In this document: in pieces, positions 19,160-29,178 of the stretch | Position numbering within the stretch: position 1 is the first letter of the stretch | Layout: every line of letters starts with the position of its first letter | Assembly (NCBI RefSeq): GCF_002875945.1 | Contig: NZ_MCZK01000104.1 | Span: 1 to 64,000, forward strand | Length of the DNA stretch: 64,000 nucleotides | Reading direction: 5' to 3' | Source of the DNA: Vibrio lentus | GTDB lineage: Bacteria > Pseudomonadota > Gammaproteobacteria > Enterobacterales > Vibrionaceae | Notes under the pieces: model-generated | Databases searched by the model: none | Told to the model about the DNA's origin: nothing | The model's input: the letters and a program-made list of their open reading frames with translations, nothing else | Program-made: the position numbers and the translations under genes

Positions 19160-20200
19160 GTGAGTGGTAATACTTCTTCTCTAAGCTACAAAGACGCTGG
19201 TGTTGATATCGACGCAGGTAATGCACTAGTAGACCGTATTAAAGGTGCCGTTAAACGCACTCGTCGCCCTGAAGTAATGGGCGGTATTGGTGGCTTTGGC
19301 GCCCTATGTGAACTTCCAACGAAATACAAAGAGCCAGTGCTTGTTTCAGGTACTGATGGTGTTGGTACTAAACTTCGCCTTGCTTTGGATATGAAAAAAC
19401 ACGACACCATTGGTATCGACCTAGTGGCAATGTGTGTGAACGATCTAATCGTTCAAGGTGGTGAGCCGCTATTCTTCCTAGACTACTACGCAACAGGTAA
19501 GCTAGATGTAGATACAGCAGCAGACGTTGTTTCAGGTATTGCTGAAGGTTGTGTTCAAGCAGGTTGTGCACTAATCGGTGGCGAAACGGCTGAAATGCCA
19601 GGCATGTACGAAGGCGACGACTACGACGTTGCTGGCTTCTGTGTTGGTGTTGTAGAAAAAGCTGACATCATTGATGGTACTAAAGTAGCAGCAGGCGACG
19701 CACTTATCGCGGTTGGCTCAAGTGGTCCACACTCAAACGGTTACTCTTTGATTCGTAAAGTTCTAGAAGTTTCTGGTGCTGATAAGAATGAAGAACTAGA
19801 AGGCCGCACTATCGGTGAGCACCTACTAGAACCTACTAAGATTTACATCAAATCGGCACTTAAGATGATTGCAGAGCATGACATTCATGCTATTTCGCAC
19901 ATCACTGGTGGTGGTTTCTGGGAGAACATCCCACGCGTACTTCCTGAAGGCACTAAAGCAGTGATTAATGGCAAGAGCTGGGAATGGCCTGCTATTTTCA
20001 GCTGGCTACAAGAGAAAGGAAACGTGGAGACATTTGAAATGTACCGCACTTTCAACTGTGGCGTAGGCCTAATTGTTGCTCTACCTAAAGATCAAGCAGA
20101 CGCTGCTGTTGAACTACTGAAAGCTGAAGGCGAAAACGCTTGGGTTATCGGTGAGATCGCAAACGCTGAAGCTGGCGAAGAGCAAGTTGAAATTAAATAA
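19160..20200 (+). CDS. purM: Phosphoribosylformylglycinamidine cyclo-ligase (AIR synthetase)
   Basis: 346-residue PurM, which cyclises FGAM to AIR with ATP in de novo purine synthesis. Conserved blocks include [37 protein letters not shown] and [19 protein letters not shown]. The start codon is GTG with CGAGGA upstream. Length matches E. coli PurM (345). A PurR box overlaps its promoter. purN follows on the same strand, but a hairpin with a short T-run lies between them. Confidence 0.98.
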   Translation: MSGNTSSLSYKDAGVDIDAGNALVDRIKGAVKRTRRPEVMGGIGGFGALCELPTKYKEPVLVSGTDGVGTKLRLALDMKKHDTIGIDLVAMCVNDLIVQGGEPLFFLDYYATGKLDVDTAADVVSGIAEGCVQAGCALIGGETAEMPGMYEGDDYDVAGFCVGVVEKADIIDGTKVAAGDALIAVGSSGPHSNGYSLIRKVLEVSGADKNEELEGRTIGEHLLEPTKIYIKSALKMIAEHDIHAISHITGGGFWENIPRVLPEGTKAVINGKSWEWPAIFSWLQEKGNVETFEMYRTFNCGVGLIVALPKDQADAAVELLKAEGENAWVIGEIANAEAGEEQVEIK

Positions 20201-20227
20201 GTGATACGTTCACTTACTTAGTTAATA

Positions 20228-20253
20228 AATGAGGACCTATTGGTCCTCATTTT
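20228..20253 (+). terminator. Weak terminator/attenuator between purM and purN
   Basis: Stem ATGAGGACC/GGTCCTCAT with a TATT loop is followed by TTTGCT. The T-run is short, so partial read-through into purN is likely. Confidence 0.6.
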
Positions 20254-20332
20254 GCTATTTGGCCCGCAGAAAACCTTAGTTTATGTAGGTAAATTGTAAA
20301 TACTTTAATTAATCAATTGCATTATCCAGTCT

Positions 20333-21007
20333 ATGAAGAACAGCCATTCTATGAATAACAGTCACTCTAAGAAAAACATCGTCGTTTTAGTCTCAGGAAG
20401 CGGAAGCAACTTACAAGCTATTTTAGATGCCTGTGACAACCACACGATTGACGCCTCTGTTAAGGCCGTTTTCTCAAATAAAGCGGATGCTTTTGGTCTA
20501 GATCGCGCAAAATCAGCAGGTGTTGACGCTCACTCGGTGAATCCAAAAGAATTTAACTCCCGTGAAGAGTTTGATCATGAATTGATGGTTCAGATCGATG
20601 CTTACCAACCCGACCTGATTGTACTTGCTGGCTACATGCGTATTCTGAGCTCAGAGTTTGTTCGTCATTACGCGGGTAAAATGATCAATATTCACCCTTC
20701 TTTGTTACCTAAATATCCAGGGCTGCACACCCACCAGCGTGCTATTGATGCTCAGGACAAAGAGCATGGCACCAGCGTCCACTTTGTTACCGAAGAGCTC
20801 GACGGTGGCCCTGTAATCTTACAAGCTAAGGTGCCAATATTTGAAGAGGATGATGCCGACATGCTAGCAAGCCGAGTGCTCACCCAAGAACACTGCATTT
20901 ACCCTATGGTCTGCAAGTGGTTCGCGGAAGGTCGTTTATCAATGGCAAACGGACAAGCAATCTTAGACGGAAAACCATTAGGCAAGTACGGTTACGCAGA
21001 AGAGTAA
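20333..21007 (+). CDS. purN: Phosphoribosylglycinamide formyltransferase (GART)
   Basis: 224-residue PurN, which transfers formyl from 10-formyl-THF to GAR. Conserved LVSGSGSNLQAILDAC, MINIHPSLLPKYPGLHTHQRA (split by catalytic Asn and His) and ELDGGPVI with the catalytic Asp are visible. The N-terminus is longer than usual: MKNSHS-MNNSHS-KKN precedes the normal IVVLVSG start and arises from an 18-base tandem duplication. Neither ATG (20333, 20351) has a clear ribosome site, so the start is uncertain. It follows purM as in E. coli. Confidence 0.95.
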   Translation: MKNSHSMNNSHSKKNIVVLVSGSGSNLQAILDACDNHTIDASVKAVFSNKADAFGLDRAKSAGVDAHSVNPKEFNSREEFDHELMVQIDAYQPDLIVLAGYMRILSSEFVRHYAGKMINIHPSLLPKYPGLHTHQRAIDAQDKEHGTSVHFVTEELDGGPVILQAKVPIFEEDDADMLASRVLTQEHCIYPMVCKWFAEGRLSMANGQAILDGKPLGKYGYAEE

Positions 21008-21020
21008 TTCGTCAGAAACT

Positions 21021-21090
21021 AAATCAAATCAAATCAAATTAAATCAAATCAAATTAAATCAAATCAAATCAAATCAAATCAAATCAAATC
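21021..21090. repeat. Pentanucleotide microsatellite (AAATC)n, 14 units
   Basis: Fourteen consecutive five-base units fill 70 bases between purN and its terminator. Twelve are AAATC and two (units 4 and 7) are AAATT. It lies 13 bases after the purN stop codon and runs directly into the A-run of the terminator. Confidence 0.97.
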
Positions 21091-21094
21091 AAAA

Positions 21095-21140
21095 AAAGGC
21101 CGCTTACTGATTTATTAGTTCAGTAAGCGGCCTTTCTTTT
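21095..21140. terminator. Bidirectional terminator between purN and yafJ
   Basis: A long stem AAAGGCCGCTTACTGA/TCAGTAAGCGGCCTTT with a loop of about nine bases is flanked by A- and T-rich runs. It serves the two convergent genes. Confidence 0.92.
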
Positions 21141-21176
21141 ATACGTTTCAGAATAATACTATTCAGAAGACTTAGC

Positions 21177-22022
21177 TTAGCTCAATGGTTCCGTCGGAGC
21201 TTGGCTTGCCACCTTTTTAGGTGCGTAAGCAACATCTTCCAACGCTTTATGGTTATTACCGATCAGCTCACCAAAATGAAACAGGGCGTATTCGCCTGGC
21301 TTCATTCTAAACCACTCTTCATTGCATGTAAGAGGCTGCGTTGCGACGACCGTAACCACATCATTTGGCGTGGTCTCTTCTTGGAAGTTTATCTCAACAT
21401 CTTCATCAATCAGGCTCGCATTACCAAAAGGCGCACGTCTTGTTATCCAGTACAAGTGATTCGTACAATAGGTCATGACGTACTCACCATCACTGAGTAG
21501 CATGTTAAAGACACCTTTCTCACGCAACTGGTCACAACATTCCGCAACAAAGCGAAACATGCCTTCCATGTCTTGTGGTGGTTCAGGGAAACGATCTTCT
21601 AATTGCTTCACTAACCAACAAAAAGAAAGCTCACTGTCCGTCTCGCCGACAGGTCTGAAACGTCCACTAACCAGATCATCGTAATCCGTTAATTGGCCAT
21701 TATGAGCGAAGGTCCAATATCGTCCCCAAAGCTCACGAGTAAATGGGTGAGTGTTTTCTAGATTAACGCCACCACGATTGGCTTGACGAATATGACTGAC
21801 AACAGCTTGGCTTTTAATTGGGTAGTTTTGAACTAACTCAGCAATCTTTGATTCACAGCTAGGGTTAGGATCTTTGAACGTTCGAAAGCCCTTCCCTTCA
21901 TAAAAGGTGATTCCCCACCCATCACGATGTGGTCCGGTATTACCTCCACGCTGCATCAGGCCGGTGAAACTAAAACAAATATCAGTTGGCACATTCGCGC
22001 TCATACCGAGCAATTCACACAT
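21177..22022 (-). CDS. yafJ: Class II glutamine amidotransferase YafJ
   Basis: 281-residue Ntn-type glutamine amidotransferase domain protein. The nucleophile is Cys2 (MCELLGMSANVPTD), exposed after Met removal. HRDGWGITFY, SHIRQANRGGV and WTFAHNGQL are the glutamine-binding blocks. E. coli YafJ has the same size and also sits beside gmhA. The in vivo substrate is not established. It follows gmhA by 65 bases on the same strand. Confidence 0.92.
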   Translation of the reverse strand: MCELLGMSANVPTDICFSFTGLMQRGGNTGPHRDGWGITFYEGKGFRTFKDPNPSCESKIAELVQNYPIKSQAVVSHIRQANRGGVNLENTHPFTRELWGRYWTFAHNGQLTDYDDLVSGRFRPVGETDSELSFCWLVKQLEDRFPEPPQDMEGMFRFVAECCDQLREKGVFNMLLSDGEYVMTYCTNHLYWITRRAPFGNASLIDEDVEINFQEETTPNDVVTVVATQPLTCNEEWFRMKPGEYALFHFGELIGNNHKALEDVAYAPKKVASQAPTEPLS

Positions 22023-22087
22023 GGTTTAATCTACTCCCTTTTAAAACCAATGGAGCCTAAGCTGGGCTCCAAATGTCTGTAAAACTA

Positions 22088-22663
22088 TTATTCCATTTCT
22101 TTTTCGACAAGCTGAATCACAATGTGAATGATCTTAATGTGAATCTCTTGGATGCGGTCAGCGTAACCAAAATGCGGAACTCGGATTTCGATATCAGCAC
22201 AACCTGCCATTTTACCGCCATCTTTACCGGTCAGCGCGATGGTTTTCATGCCTTTAGCTTGAGCAGCTTCAATCGCTTTCAAAATGTTGGCAGAGTTACC
22301 TGAAGTCGACAAACCAAACAACACATCGCCTTTACGACCAACGGCTTCTACATAACGAGAAAAGACATGGTCATAGCCAAAGTCGTTACTAACACAAGAT
22401 AAGTGGCTAGGGTCTGAAATCGCAATACCAGCGTAGCCTGGACGATTTTCACGGTAACGGCCAGTTAGCTCTTCCGCAAAGTGCATCGCATCGCAGTGTG
22501 AACCACCGTTACCACAAGAAAGCACTTTGCCTTCTTGTTTAAATGAGTCAGCAATCAATTTTGCCGCAGCTTCAATTTGAGCGATATTGTGGTCATCGCT
22601 CAAAAACTTGTTAAGAACGTCAGCAGCTTCGTTCAATTCACTTTTGATTAGGTCTTGGTACAT
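22088..22663 (-). CDS. gmhA: D-sedoheptulose-7-phosphate isomerase
   Basis: 191-residue SIS-domain enzyme for the first step of ADP-heptose synthesis for the LPS inner core. The SIS signature ([20 protein letters not shown]), [12 protein letters not shown] and the C-terminal catalytic-region His180 (IIHIVIQ) are visible. Length and order (yafJ, gmhA, fadE divergent) match E. coli lpcA/gmhA. Confidence 0.97.
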   Translation of the reverse strand: MYQDLIKSELNEAADVLNKFLSDDHNIAQIEAAAKLIADSFKQEGKVLSCGNGGSHCDAMHFAEELTGRYRENRPGYAGIAISDPSHLSCVSNDFGYDHVFSRYVEAVGRKGDVLFGLSTSGNSANILKAIEAAQAKGMKTIALTGKDGGKMAGCADIEIRVPHFGYADRIQEIHIKIIHIVIQLVEKEME

Positions 22664-22990
22664 AAGGCTTATCTCTTATATTTTTTTACGCAACTTAAAG
22701 TACGTGAAATGAGAGCTGAGGGTTTTCCCCTCTTTATTACTGAGTTTACCCACAAACATGAAATAGTGTCGATACTTAAGCTAAAAGATTGCCACGTTAA
22801 TTAACCTCTCACTGCAGAACCGTCCAATTATTCACCACCAACCTCTCACAATTAGAATTTTAACTCTATTAAGATCACTTTTTACCCAATTTAGAGTTTT
22901 ACAAATATTTAATATTTTGTTTACACTTAACTGGTTAGACCTCTTACCTAAAACCATAACGATAAGTGATCTCTGAAAAGGAAATCGATC
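22664..22990. other. gmhA/fadE divergent control region
   Basis: 327 bases of AT-rich sequence lie between divergent gmhA and fadE. The region carries the FadR-type operator at 22929-22945 and must contain both promoters. No gene or strong hairpin was found. Confidence 0.55.
22929..22945 (+). promoter_or_regulatory. FadR-type operator upstream of fadE
   Basis: AACTGGTTAGACCTCTT differs at three of 17 positions from the E. coli fabA-type/FadR consensus AACTGGTCGGACCTGTT. It lies about 50 bases before the fadE start. FadR represses fad genes until long-chain acyl-CoA is present, which fits this gene. Confidence 0.75.
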
Positions 22991-25456
22991 ATGAACATAT
23001 TGCTCTCCCTACTTGCCATGACAACCATCTTTGGTGTCTGCCTTTACCATAGAGTTAGTCTGGTACGTGCTTTAATCGTATTAACCGCTTCAATGGTTGT
23101 ACTGACATTGTTTGGCGGCGTAGCTGTCACTGGCTGGCTTTGTTACCTTTTGGCCGTTGCAATGCTTGCTGTACCTGCAATTCGTCAAACCATCATCAGT
23201 CAAAAAGCGCTTTCTTTGTTTAAGAAAGTACTCCCAGCAATGTCTCAGACAGAAAAAGAAGCATTGGAAGCGGGTACGGTCTGGTGGGAAGCTGAACTGT
23301 TCAAAGGCAAACCAGAATGGAAGAAACTGCAAGACATTGCAGACCCTAAGTTATCTGAAGCTGAACAAGCCTTTTTAGACGGGCCTGTAAATCAGGTTTG
23401 TGAAATGGTGAACGATTACCAAGTGACGCATGAGTTAGCGGATCTACCACCAGAGGTATGGCAATTCCTAAAAGACCACAAATTCTTTGCCATGATCATC
23501 AAAAAGAAATACGGCGGTTTAGAATTCTCAGCTTATGCTCAATCTTTGGTTCTACAGAAGCTAACGGGTGTTTCGAGCGTATTATCATCGACAGTTGGCG
23601 TACCTAATTCACTAGGCCCTGGTGAACTATTGCAACACTACGGCACCGAAGATCAAAGAAACCATTACCTGCCGCGCTTAGCTGAAGGTAAAGAGATCCC
23701 TTGTTTCGCACTAACTAGCCCAGAAGCGGGCTCAGACGCAGGCTCTATCCCAGATTACGGTGTGGTATGTAAGGGTGAATGGGAAGGTGAAGAAGTATTG
23801 GGCATGCGCCTAACTTGGAACAAGCGTTACATCACCCTAGCGCCTGTCGCGACCGTATTAGGCTTGGCCTTTAAACTGCGTGACCCGGATGGCCTGCTTG
23901 GTGATCAAAAAGATCTTGGTATCACCTGTGCGCTTATCCCAACTGATTTAAAAGGTGTTGAGATTGGTAATCGTCATTTCCCACTCAATGTCCCATTCCA
24001 AAACGGTCCAACTCAGGGCGACGACATCTTCGTACCGATCGATTTCATCATTGGTGGTCAGAAAATGGCAGGCCAAGGCTGGCGTATGCTGGTTGAGTGT
24101 CTGTCGGTTGGTCGTGGTATCACGCTGCCTTCAAACTCAACCGGCGGTATCAAGTCTGCGGCACTGGCAACCGGTGCTTACGCTCGCATTCGTCGCCAGT
24201 TCAAACAACCAATCGGTCGTATGGAAGGGGTTGAAGAGCCACTAGCACGCCTAGCGGGTAATGCTTACGTGATGGACGCTGCGAGTAACTTGACCGTTGC
24301 AGGTATCGACCTTGGCGAAAAGCCTTCAGTTATCTCTGCTATCGTTAAATACCACTGTACTCACCGTGGCCAACGCAGCATCATCGATGCGATGGATATC
24401 GTCGGTGGTAAAGGCATTTGTTTAGGTCCATCAAACTTCTTAGCACGTGGCTACCAAGGTTCGCCAATCGCGATTACCGTTGAAGGTGCAAACATCCTGA
24501 CTCGTTCAATGATCATCTACGGTCAAGGTGCGATTCGTTGTCACCCTTATGTTCTAAGCGAAATGGAAGCAGCTTATTCTGAAAGCAGCGATGCACTGGA
24601 TAAGTTTGATTCTGCATTAGCTGGCCACGTTAGCTTTACGCTCAGTAACCTAGTTCGCAGCTTATGGTTTGGTCTAACCGATGGCCGCGGTTCTGATACG
24701 CCAACACCAGCGAATAAAACCGATAAACAAACACAGCGCTACTACCAAAAATTGAACCGCTACAGCGCTAACCTAGCGCTACTGTCTGATATTTCAATGG
24801 CAGTACTAGGGGGTTCTTTGAAACGTAGAGAACGTCTATCAGCAAGACTGGGCGACATCCTGAGTCAACTGTACTTAGGGTCTGCAACACTTAAACGTTT
24901 TGAAAGTGAAGGCAGCCACGCTGAGGATCTACCGCTAGTACATTGGGGTATGCAAGATAGCTTACGTCAAACTGAAGTCGCGATTGATGAGTTCCTAGCA
25001 AACTTCCCTAACCCGGTAATTGGTCGTCTACTTCGTGTTGTGTTAATGCCATTTGGTCGTATTCGCCGTGCACCTAATGACAAACTCGACAGCCAAGTAG
25101 CGAACATACTACAAACACCAAGTGAAACTCGTTCACGTATTGGCCGCGGTCAATACTTAGAAGCAACAGAATACAACCCTGTTGGTAAGATCGAGAAAGC
25201 ACTAGAAGTGATTCTGCAAGCAGAGCCTTTATTCGACAAAGTCTGCAAAGAGACGCATCAAAAACGCGCTTTCTTAAGACTCGATCTTGTTGCTCAATTA
25301 GGACTTGAGAAAGGTATTCTAAATGAACAAGAAGCCGCGTTGCTTGTTAGCGCAGAAGAGCACCGTCTGTATACGATTAACGTTGACGACTTCGCACCAG
25401 AGGAACTCGCAGCAAAGTCACAATACCCAGATCAATCGATTGATAACGTGGCCTAG
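22991..25456 (+). CDS. fadE: Acyl-CoA dehydrogenase FadE
   Basis: 821-residue FadE, the FAD-linked first enzyme of aerobic fatty-acid beta-oxidation. Two N-terminal membrane segments (about 5-25 and 28-60) precede the ACAD domain (about 90-520; [53 protein letters not shown]). A long C-terminal DUF1974 region follows to residue 800. Length is close to E. coli FadE (814). The ribosome site is AAAAGGAAA. A FadR operator lies upstream and a terminator downstream. Confidence 0.97.
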   Translation: MNILLSLLAMTTIFGVCLYHRVSLVRALIVLTASMVVLTLFGGVAVTGWLCYLLAVAMLAVPAIRQTIISQKALSLFKKVLPAMSQTEKEALEAGTVWWEAELFKGKPEWKKLQDIADPKLSEAEQAFLDGPVNQVCEMVNDYQVTHELADLPPEVWQFLKDHKFFAMIIKKKYGGLEFSAYAQSLVLQKLTGVSSVLSSTVGVPNSLGPGELLQHYGTEDQRNHYLPRLAEGKEIPCFALTSPEAGSDAGSIPDYGVVCKGEWEGEEVLGMRLTWNKRYITLAPVATVLGLAFKLRDPDGLLGDQKDLGITCALIPTDLKGVEIGNRHFPLNVPFQNGPTQGDDIFVPIDFIIGGQKMAGQGWRMLVECLSVGRGITLPSNSTGGIKSAALATGAYARIRRQFKQPIGRMEGVEEPLARLAGNAYVMDAASNLTVAGIDLGEKPSVISAIVKYHCTHRGQRSIIDAMDIVGGKGICLGPSNFLARGYQGSPIAITVEGANILTRSMIIYGQGAIRCHPYVLSEMEAAYSESSDALDKFDSALAGHVSFTLSNLVRSLWFGLTDGRGSDTPTPANKTDKQTQRYYQKLNRYSANLALLSDISMAVLGGSLKRRERLSARLGDILSQLYLGSATLKRFESEGSHAEDLPLVHWGMQDSLRQTEVAIDEFLANFPNPVIGRLLRVVLMPFGRIRRAPNDKLDSQVANILQTPSETRSRIGRGQYLEATEYNPVGKIEKALEVILQAEPLFDKVCKETHQKRAFLRLDLVAQLGLEKGILNEQEAALLVSAEEHRLYTINVDDFAPEELAAKSQYPDQSIDNVA

Positions 25457-25531
25457 CCAAAGTATCAGTTGTATCGGTATGTAATTAAGCAATTCAGTTA
25501 CGAAACCAGGTACACGAGATAGACCAGAAGC

Positions 25532-25562
25532 AAAAACGGGACTCATAGAGTCCCGTTTTTTT
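25532..25562. terminator. Terminator after fadE
   Basis: Stem AACGGGACTC/GAGTCCCGTT with an ATA loop, then T7. It has an A-run on the other side and so may work in both directions. Confidence 0.9.
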
Positions 25563-25677
25563 ATATCACAATAAAGTAGTCGCAATGTTACATCCATGAG
25601 CAGCTTATATCGATGAGCGACTTACCTCGAAGAGCTAAAGCCAACGCTGAATGAACTCGTCAGCGACTACTCCTGTT

Positions 25678-26925
25678 TTATTTAGGAGCTCTTAGCTGCA
25701 TCTCAGGCTGAGCTTGTTTCTTTGCCGTCACTTTACGAATCACAAACCAGATCAACAAGCCCAATAGAATCGCGACAACATTACCGATAGCAATAATGAT
25801 CATACTGCGTTGTCGGTCATCTTCACGTTTCTGAAGAATCATCAACTCTGTCGCAATACGTTTTTGCTCGGCTAGCGCTTCTTCTTGAAGGCGTCTTGAC
25901 TCAGCTAAATCGATATCTTCAACAACGCTGTATGATTGTTCTGTAATTGGAAAGATCAGTGGACGTTGACTTGAAGCATCGGTGGCGTAAACCATTCCTG
26001 ACCAACTATAAATCCCCAAATCACCATTGTAAGGCACCTCTAAAGGCACTTTCATCGCATCGACTTCAGCTTGGCCTTGCTTATACGTTACATACTCATC
26101 AGGGGCTTTATGCTCAACATGAACGGCTAATGAGCTTGGGGCTATCATGCCCGGTTCACCTGATACGACAATAGTATGAGGCAGCCCTTCTTTACGAGAC
26201 TGAATAAACGTCGTGGTGAGCGGTGTTGGGTAGACCAAGACCTCTTGTTCTTGTGCTCGAAGGAACACACCATTACCAGAAGTAATACGCGCACGGTATT
26301 TACCCGGCTCAATATCAATCGGTAACGACACAGTAAAAACGCCATCTCCGGCTTGTTCATCCAGACCACTGCCATCATCGGCAAACTCGCCCATCACAAC
26401 CGGAACGGGACGCGCCTCTCTCACCAAAGATTCTTCATTTTCAACGAACTTAGTAAAAGTGACCTTAAGCTTTACGCGATCTAAAAAGTCACGCAGCACC
26501 AAAGGCTTGCCGTCTGAGGTCAAACGAGCCGTAAATTTAATGTGTTCGGTTTGGTACAGTTTGTCAGGAAAGTCATTGGCATCTAAAACAAGGTGAGACA
26601 ATAGCTTGATGTTGTTCTTAGGTGAGACCTTACCAACCGCTTGCCAAGGACCTGGCATCGGGTTGTCGATAGATATGATGTCCATTGACGATTCTTCATA
26701 CCAACGGACATTATCGGCATTGCGCCAAGCGTAGTATTTCTTGCCATCAGGGCGAACCAAAACGACAGGTTTAGAGTTATCGGCTCGATAAATCACAAAG
26801 GTGACTTGTTCAATACTGGGATCAACGCGAAAACGGTTGTCCAATAAACTCATTACGGATTCCGTTGCCGCATGCAAGCTAAAGCTTAACAGCAATAAGT
26901 AACCGGTAGCCAATACCCTTAACAT
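25678..26925 (-). CDS. TIGR03503 family protein
   Basis: 415-residue protein with a signal peptide (LLLLSFSLHAA) and a large periplasmic region containing a beta-sandwich-like stretch (DDGSGLDEQAGDGVFTVSL, GKYRARITSGNGVFLRAQ). One C-terminal membrane helix (about 375-397, MIIIAIGNVVAILLGLLIWFV) and a short basic tail follow. It matches the TIGR03503 family of vibrios and shewanellae, whose function is unknown. It begins nine bases after dnaQ ends on the same strand, so the two may be co-transcribed. Confidence 0.82.
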   Translation of the reverse strand: MLRVLATGYLLLLSFSLHAATESVMSLLDNRFRVDPSIEQVTFVIYRADNSKPVVLVRPDGKKYYAWRNADNVRWYEESSMDIISIDNPMPGPWQAVGKVSPKNNIKLLSHLVLDANDFPDKLYQTEHIKFTARLTSDGKPLVLRDFLDRVKLKVTFTKFVENEESLVREARPVPVVMGEFADDGSGLDEQAGDGVFTVSLPIDIEPGKYRARITSGNGVFLRAQEQEVLVYPTPLTTTFIQSRKEGLPHTIVVSGEPGMIAPSSLAVHVEHKAPDEYVTYKQGQAEVDAMKVPLEVPYNGDLGIYSWSGMVYATDASSQRPLIFPITEQSYSVVEDIDLAESRRLQEEALAEQKRIATELMILQKREDDRQRSMIIIAIGNVVAILLGLLIWFVIRKVTAKKQAQPEMQLRAPK

Positions 26926-26934
26926 ACTTTCTCC

Positions 26935-27723
26935 CTACTGACGCCAGAGGCAGCTTCCGCTTTTCTCGACGAGATCTAAACGACTTTGATGCGCTTCTAC
27001 TTCATCGGCCGTAGCTCGTAAAACCTTTAGGGATTTTCTACCACTTTCTGCTCTTCGGATACTTTCTGCACCGCCATCTTGTTGGCCAGCGTTAAATTGC
27101 AGCGAAGTTTGTCCACCTGTCATCAATAAATAGACGTCAGCTAGAATCTCCGCATCGAGTAAAGCGCCGTGGAGAGTACGGTGTGAGTTATCAATACCAT
27201 AACGGTCACATAAGATATCTAGGTTGTTTCTTTTACCAGGGAATATCTTTTTCGCCATCGCCAAGGTATCGGTAACTTTACAGTAGTCATCCGTTTTACC
27301 AATCGCAGGGTTAAGCTTCTCAAACTCATAGTCCATAAAACCCGTATCGAAGGGCGCATTGTGAGCCACCAGCTCAGCACCTTTGATAAAGTCGAGAAAC
27401 TCTTTGTGTATATCTTGATACTCAGGCTTATCTACCAAAAACTCATCAGTAATACCGTGAACGCCAATCGCCTCTTCTTGAATGGCACGATCGGGCTTGA
27501 TGTAGACGTGGAAATGACGTCCGGTCAATCTACGGTTGATGATCTCGACGGCACCGATCTCTACGATGCGATGACCCATGTAGTGAGGGCCACCTTCCGT
27601 ATTCATACCGGTTGTTTCGGTATCGAGTACAATGATGCGCTTGTTTTCTGCGTTCGCCCCATTTTCTGATTTGGAGTTCGCTGCTGCGTCAACGCTTTGT
27701 TCTGGAGTGCTACTGGTATTCAT
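26935..27723 (-). CDS. dnaQ: DNA polymerase III epsilon subunit (proofreading exonuclease)
   Basis: 262-residue 3'-5' exonuclease of the replicative polymerase core. DEDDh motifs are visible: D34/E36 in IIVLDTETTGM, VAHNAPFDTGFMD and HRTLHGALLDAEILADVYL. A C-terminal linker and alpha-binding tail follow. The first 28 residues are a Ser/Asn/Ala-rich extension before the conserved core, longer than in E. coli; a later start cannot be excluded because no clear ribosome site precedes 27723. It is divergent from rnhA with only 56 bases between, as in E. coli. Its partner dnaE lies at 36.6-40.1 kb. Confidence 0.96.
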   Translation of the reverse strand: MNTSSTPEQSVDAAANSKSENGANAENKRIIVLDTETTGMNTEGGPHYMGHRIVEIGAVEIINRRLTGRHFHVYIKPDRAIQEEAIGVHGITDEFLVDKPEYQDIHKEFLDFIKGAELVAHNAPFDTGFMDYEFEKLNPAIGKTDDYCKVTDTLAMAKKIFPGKRNNLDILCDRYGIDNSHRTLHGALLDAEILADVYLLMTGGQTSLQFNAGQQDGGAESIRRAESGRKSLKVLRATADEVEAHQSRLDLVEKSGSCLWRQ

Positions 27724-27779
27724 AAGGATATCTGTGTCAGACTATGCCGATAATGTGCTTGAGGTAATAGTATCAAATC

Positions 27780-28244
27780 ATGACGAAACAAGTTGAAATT
27801 TTCACTGATGGTTCTTGTTTAGGCAATCCAGGTCCTGGTGGCTATGGCATCGTACTTCGCTATAAAAAAGTCGAAAAGACACTAGCAGAAGGCTTCACAC
27901 TGACGACCAACAATCGAATGGAAATGCTCGCCGCAGTCATTGCGCTTCAAACACTCAAAGAACCCTGCTCTGTGATTCTAACAACAGATAGCCAATACGT
28001 ACGTCAAGGCATCACCCAGTGGATCCATAACTGGAAAAAGCGTGATTGGAAAACAGCCGATAAGAAGCCGGTTAAAAACGCCGACCTTTGGCAACGGCTA
28101 GATAAAGAGACCGCGCGTCATAGCGTTGATTGGCGTTGGGTAAAAGGACACGCAGGACACAGAGAAAACGAAATGTGTGATGATTTAGCAAGAAACGCGG
28201 CTGAAAACCCGACTCAAGAAGATACAGGCTATCAGCCTAGCTAA
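27780..28244 (+). CDS. rnhA: Ribonuclease HI
   Basis: 154-residue RNase HI, which degrades RNA in RNA-DNA hybrids. Catalytic D10, E48, D70 and D134 and the His at 124 fall at the same numbers as in E. coli RNase HI. The gene is divergent from dnaQ and followed by a hairpin that overlaps the end of yafS. A second RNase H gene, rnhB, is also in the window. Confidence 0.98.
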   Translation: MTKQVEIFTDGSCLGNPGPGGYGIVLRYKKVEKTLAEGFTLTTNNRMEMLAAVIALQTLKEPCSVILTTDSQYVRQGITQWIHNWKKRDWKTADKKPVKNADLWQRLDKETARHSVDWRWVKGHAGHRENEMCDDLARNAAENPTQEDTGYQPS

Positions 28245-28331
28245 TGATCTGGGTTCAATACAATGTGACATTCGAACCAGATTTATAATGTCTTAAACTG
28301 ATTGATAATTCCTTAGCCTAATTAATAGATG

Positions 28332-28359
28332 AAAGCCGACTACTAGTCGGCTTTTTCTG
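28332..28359 (+). terminator. rnhA terminator overlapping the yafS stop codon
   Basis: Stem AAAGCCGAC/GTCGGCTTT with a TACTA loop is followed by TTCTGTTTTT on the plus strand. Its right half encodes the last residues and the stop codon of yafS on the other strand. Confidence 0.8.
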
Positions 28360-29125
28360 TTTTTAGCGGATATGAAGCCTTGTTTGAATGCTGCGTGGGA
28401 CGGCTATTGGTTCTAAAGCTTGCTCCAACAGGAGAAAAGCGTCGTTTGAGATGCCAATGAGGCTTAATCGGTTTGAGCGGATAAGTACGCTTACGAGCAA
28501 CAATAAAATATTGGCTTCCCGCAAAGGAAGCACAGCCACCCAAGCTGTTCTCTAACCACGTCCACACTGCCTGATATTTACTCATCGGAAACAACGCATA
28601 GGTATCGCAATGAATCACTTCATAGTTCAATACACCTAACCAGTCTTTAATTCGGTTTGGCGTATACATGCGTCCACTCCAAGGCAAACTGTTCTTACGC
28701 CAAGGCAGTAAACTTGCAAGTCCGGTAATACTAAACGGATTGAAGCCAGTAATGATGATATAACCATCGTCCATCATCACTCGATCAACCTCTCTCAATA
28801 ATCGGTGAGGGTCGTTGCTATAATCTAATTGATGACTGAGCACCACAACATCAAAGCTTTTCTCTAAAAAGGGTAAATTATAGCCATCCGCTATCACATT
28901 ATGTAATGGGTTCTGGATATCTAGGTTTACTTGATGTTGAATGTTGCATGTGCAGCTAGAAATCTCACTACTGAGGCCGCCGAGCTTGAGCATATGGTAA
29001 CCAAATAGCTTTGGGCACCACTCATCGAGTCGAGTTTGAATAGATTCTCTCAACCAGTCCCCATTGTGCAACTGTGCCCAAGTGTAAGGACACTCAAACT
29101 TTTTTCTGCTACGTGCTGGCTTCAT
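28343..29125 (-). CDS. yafS: SAM-dependent methyltransferase YafS
   Basis: 260-residue class I methyltransferase-like protein. [20 protein letters not shown] and [20 protein letters not shown] correspond to motifs II-IV, and [14 protein letters not shown] follows. Motif I (LGGLSSEIS) is weak, with fewer Gly than usual. The C-terminal 40 residues are basic. Placement between rnhA and gloB matches E. coli yafS. The methylated substrate is unknown. I start at ATG 29125; the codon before it is TTG. Confidence 0.85.
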   Translation of the reverse strand: MKPARSRKKFECPYTWAQLHNGDWLRESIQTRLDEWCPKLFGYHMLKLGGLSSEISSCTCNIQHQVNLDIQNPLHNVIADGYNLPFLEKSFDVVVLSHQLDYSNDPHRLLREVDRVMMDDGYIIITGFNPFSITGLASLLPWRKNSLPWSGRMYTPNRIKDWLGVLNYEVIHCDTYALFPMSKYQAVWTWLENSLGGCASFAGSQYFIVARKRTYPLKPIKPHWHLKRRFSPVGASFRTNSRPTQHSNKASYPLKTEKAD

Positions 29126-29178
29126 CAATAATCTGTCTCACTTATTCTGTCTCACTAAAAGTGACTGGAGAACCAATA

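Noticed and set aside
21021..21090. Repeat array that might suggest CRISPR
   Set aside because: The units are five bases with no spacers, and no cas genes are nearby. It is a simple microsatellite.
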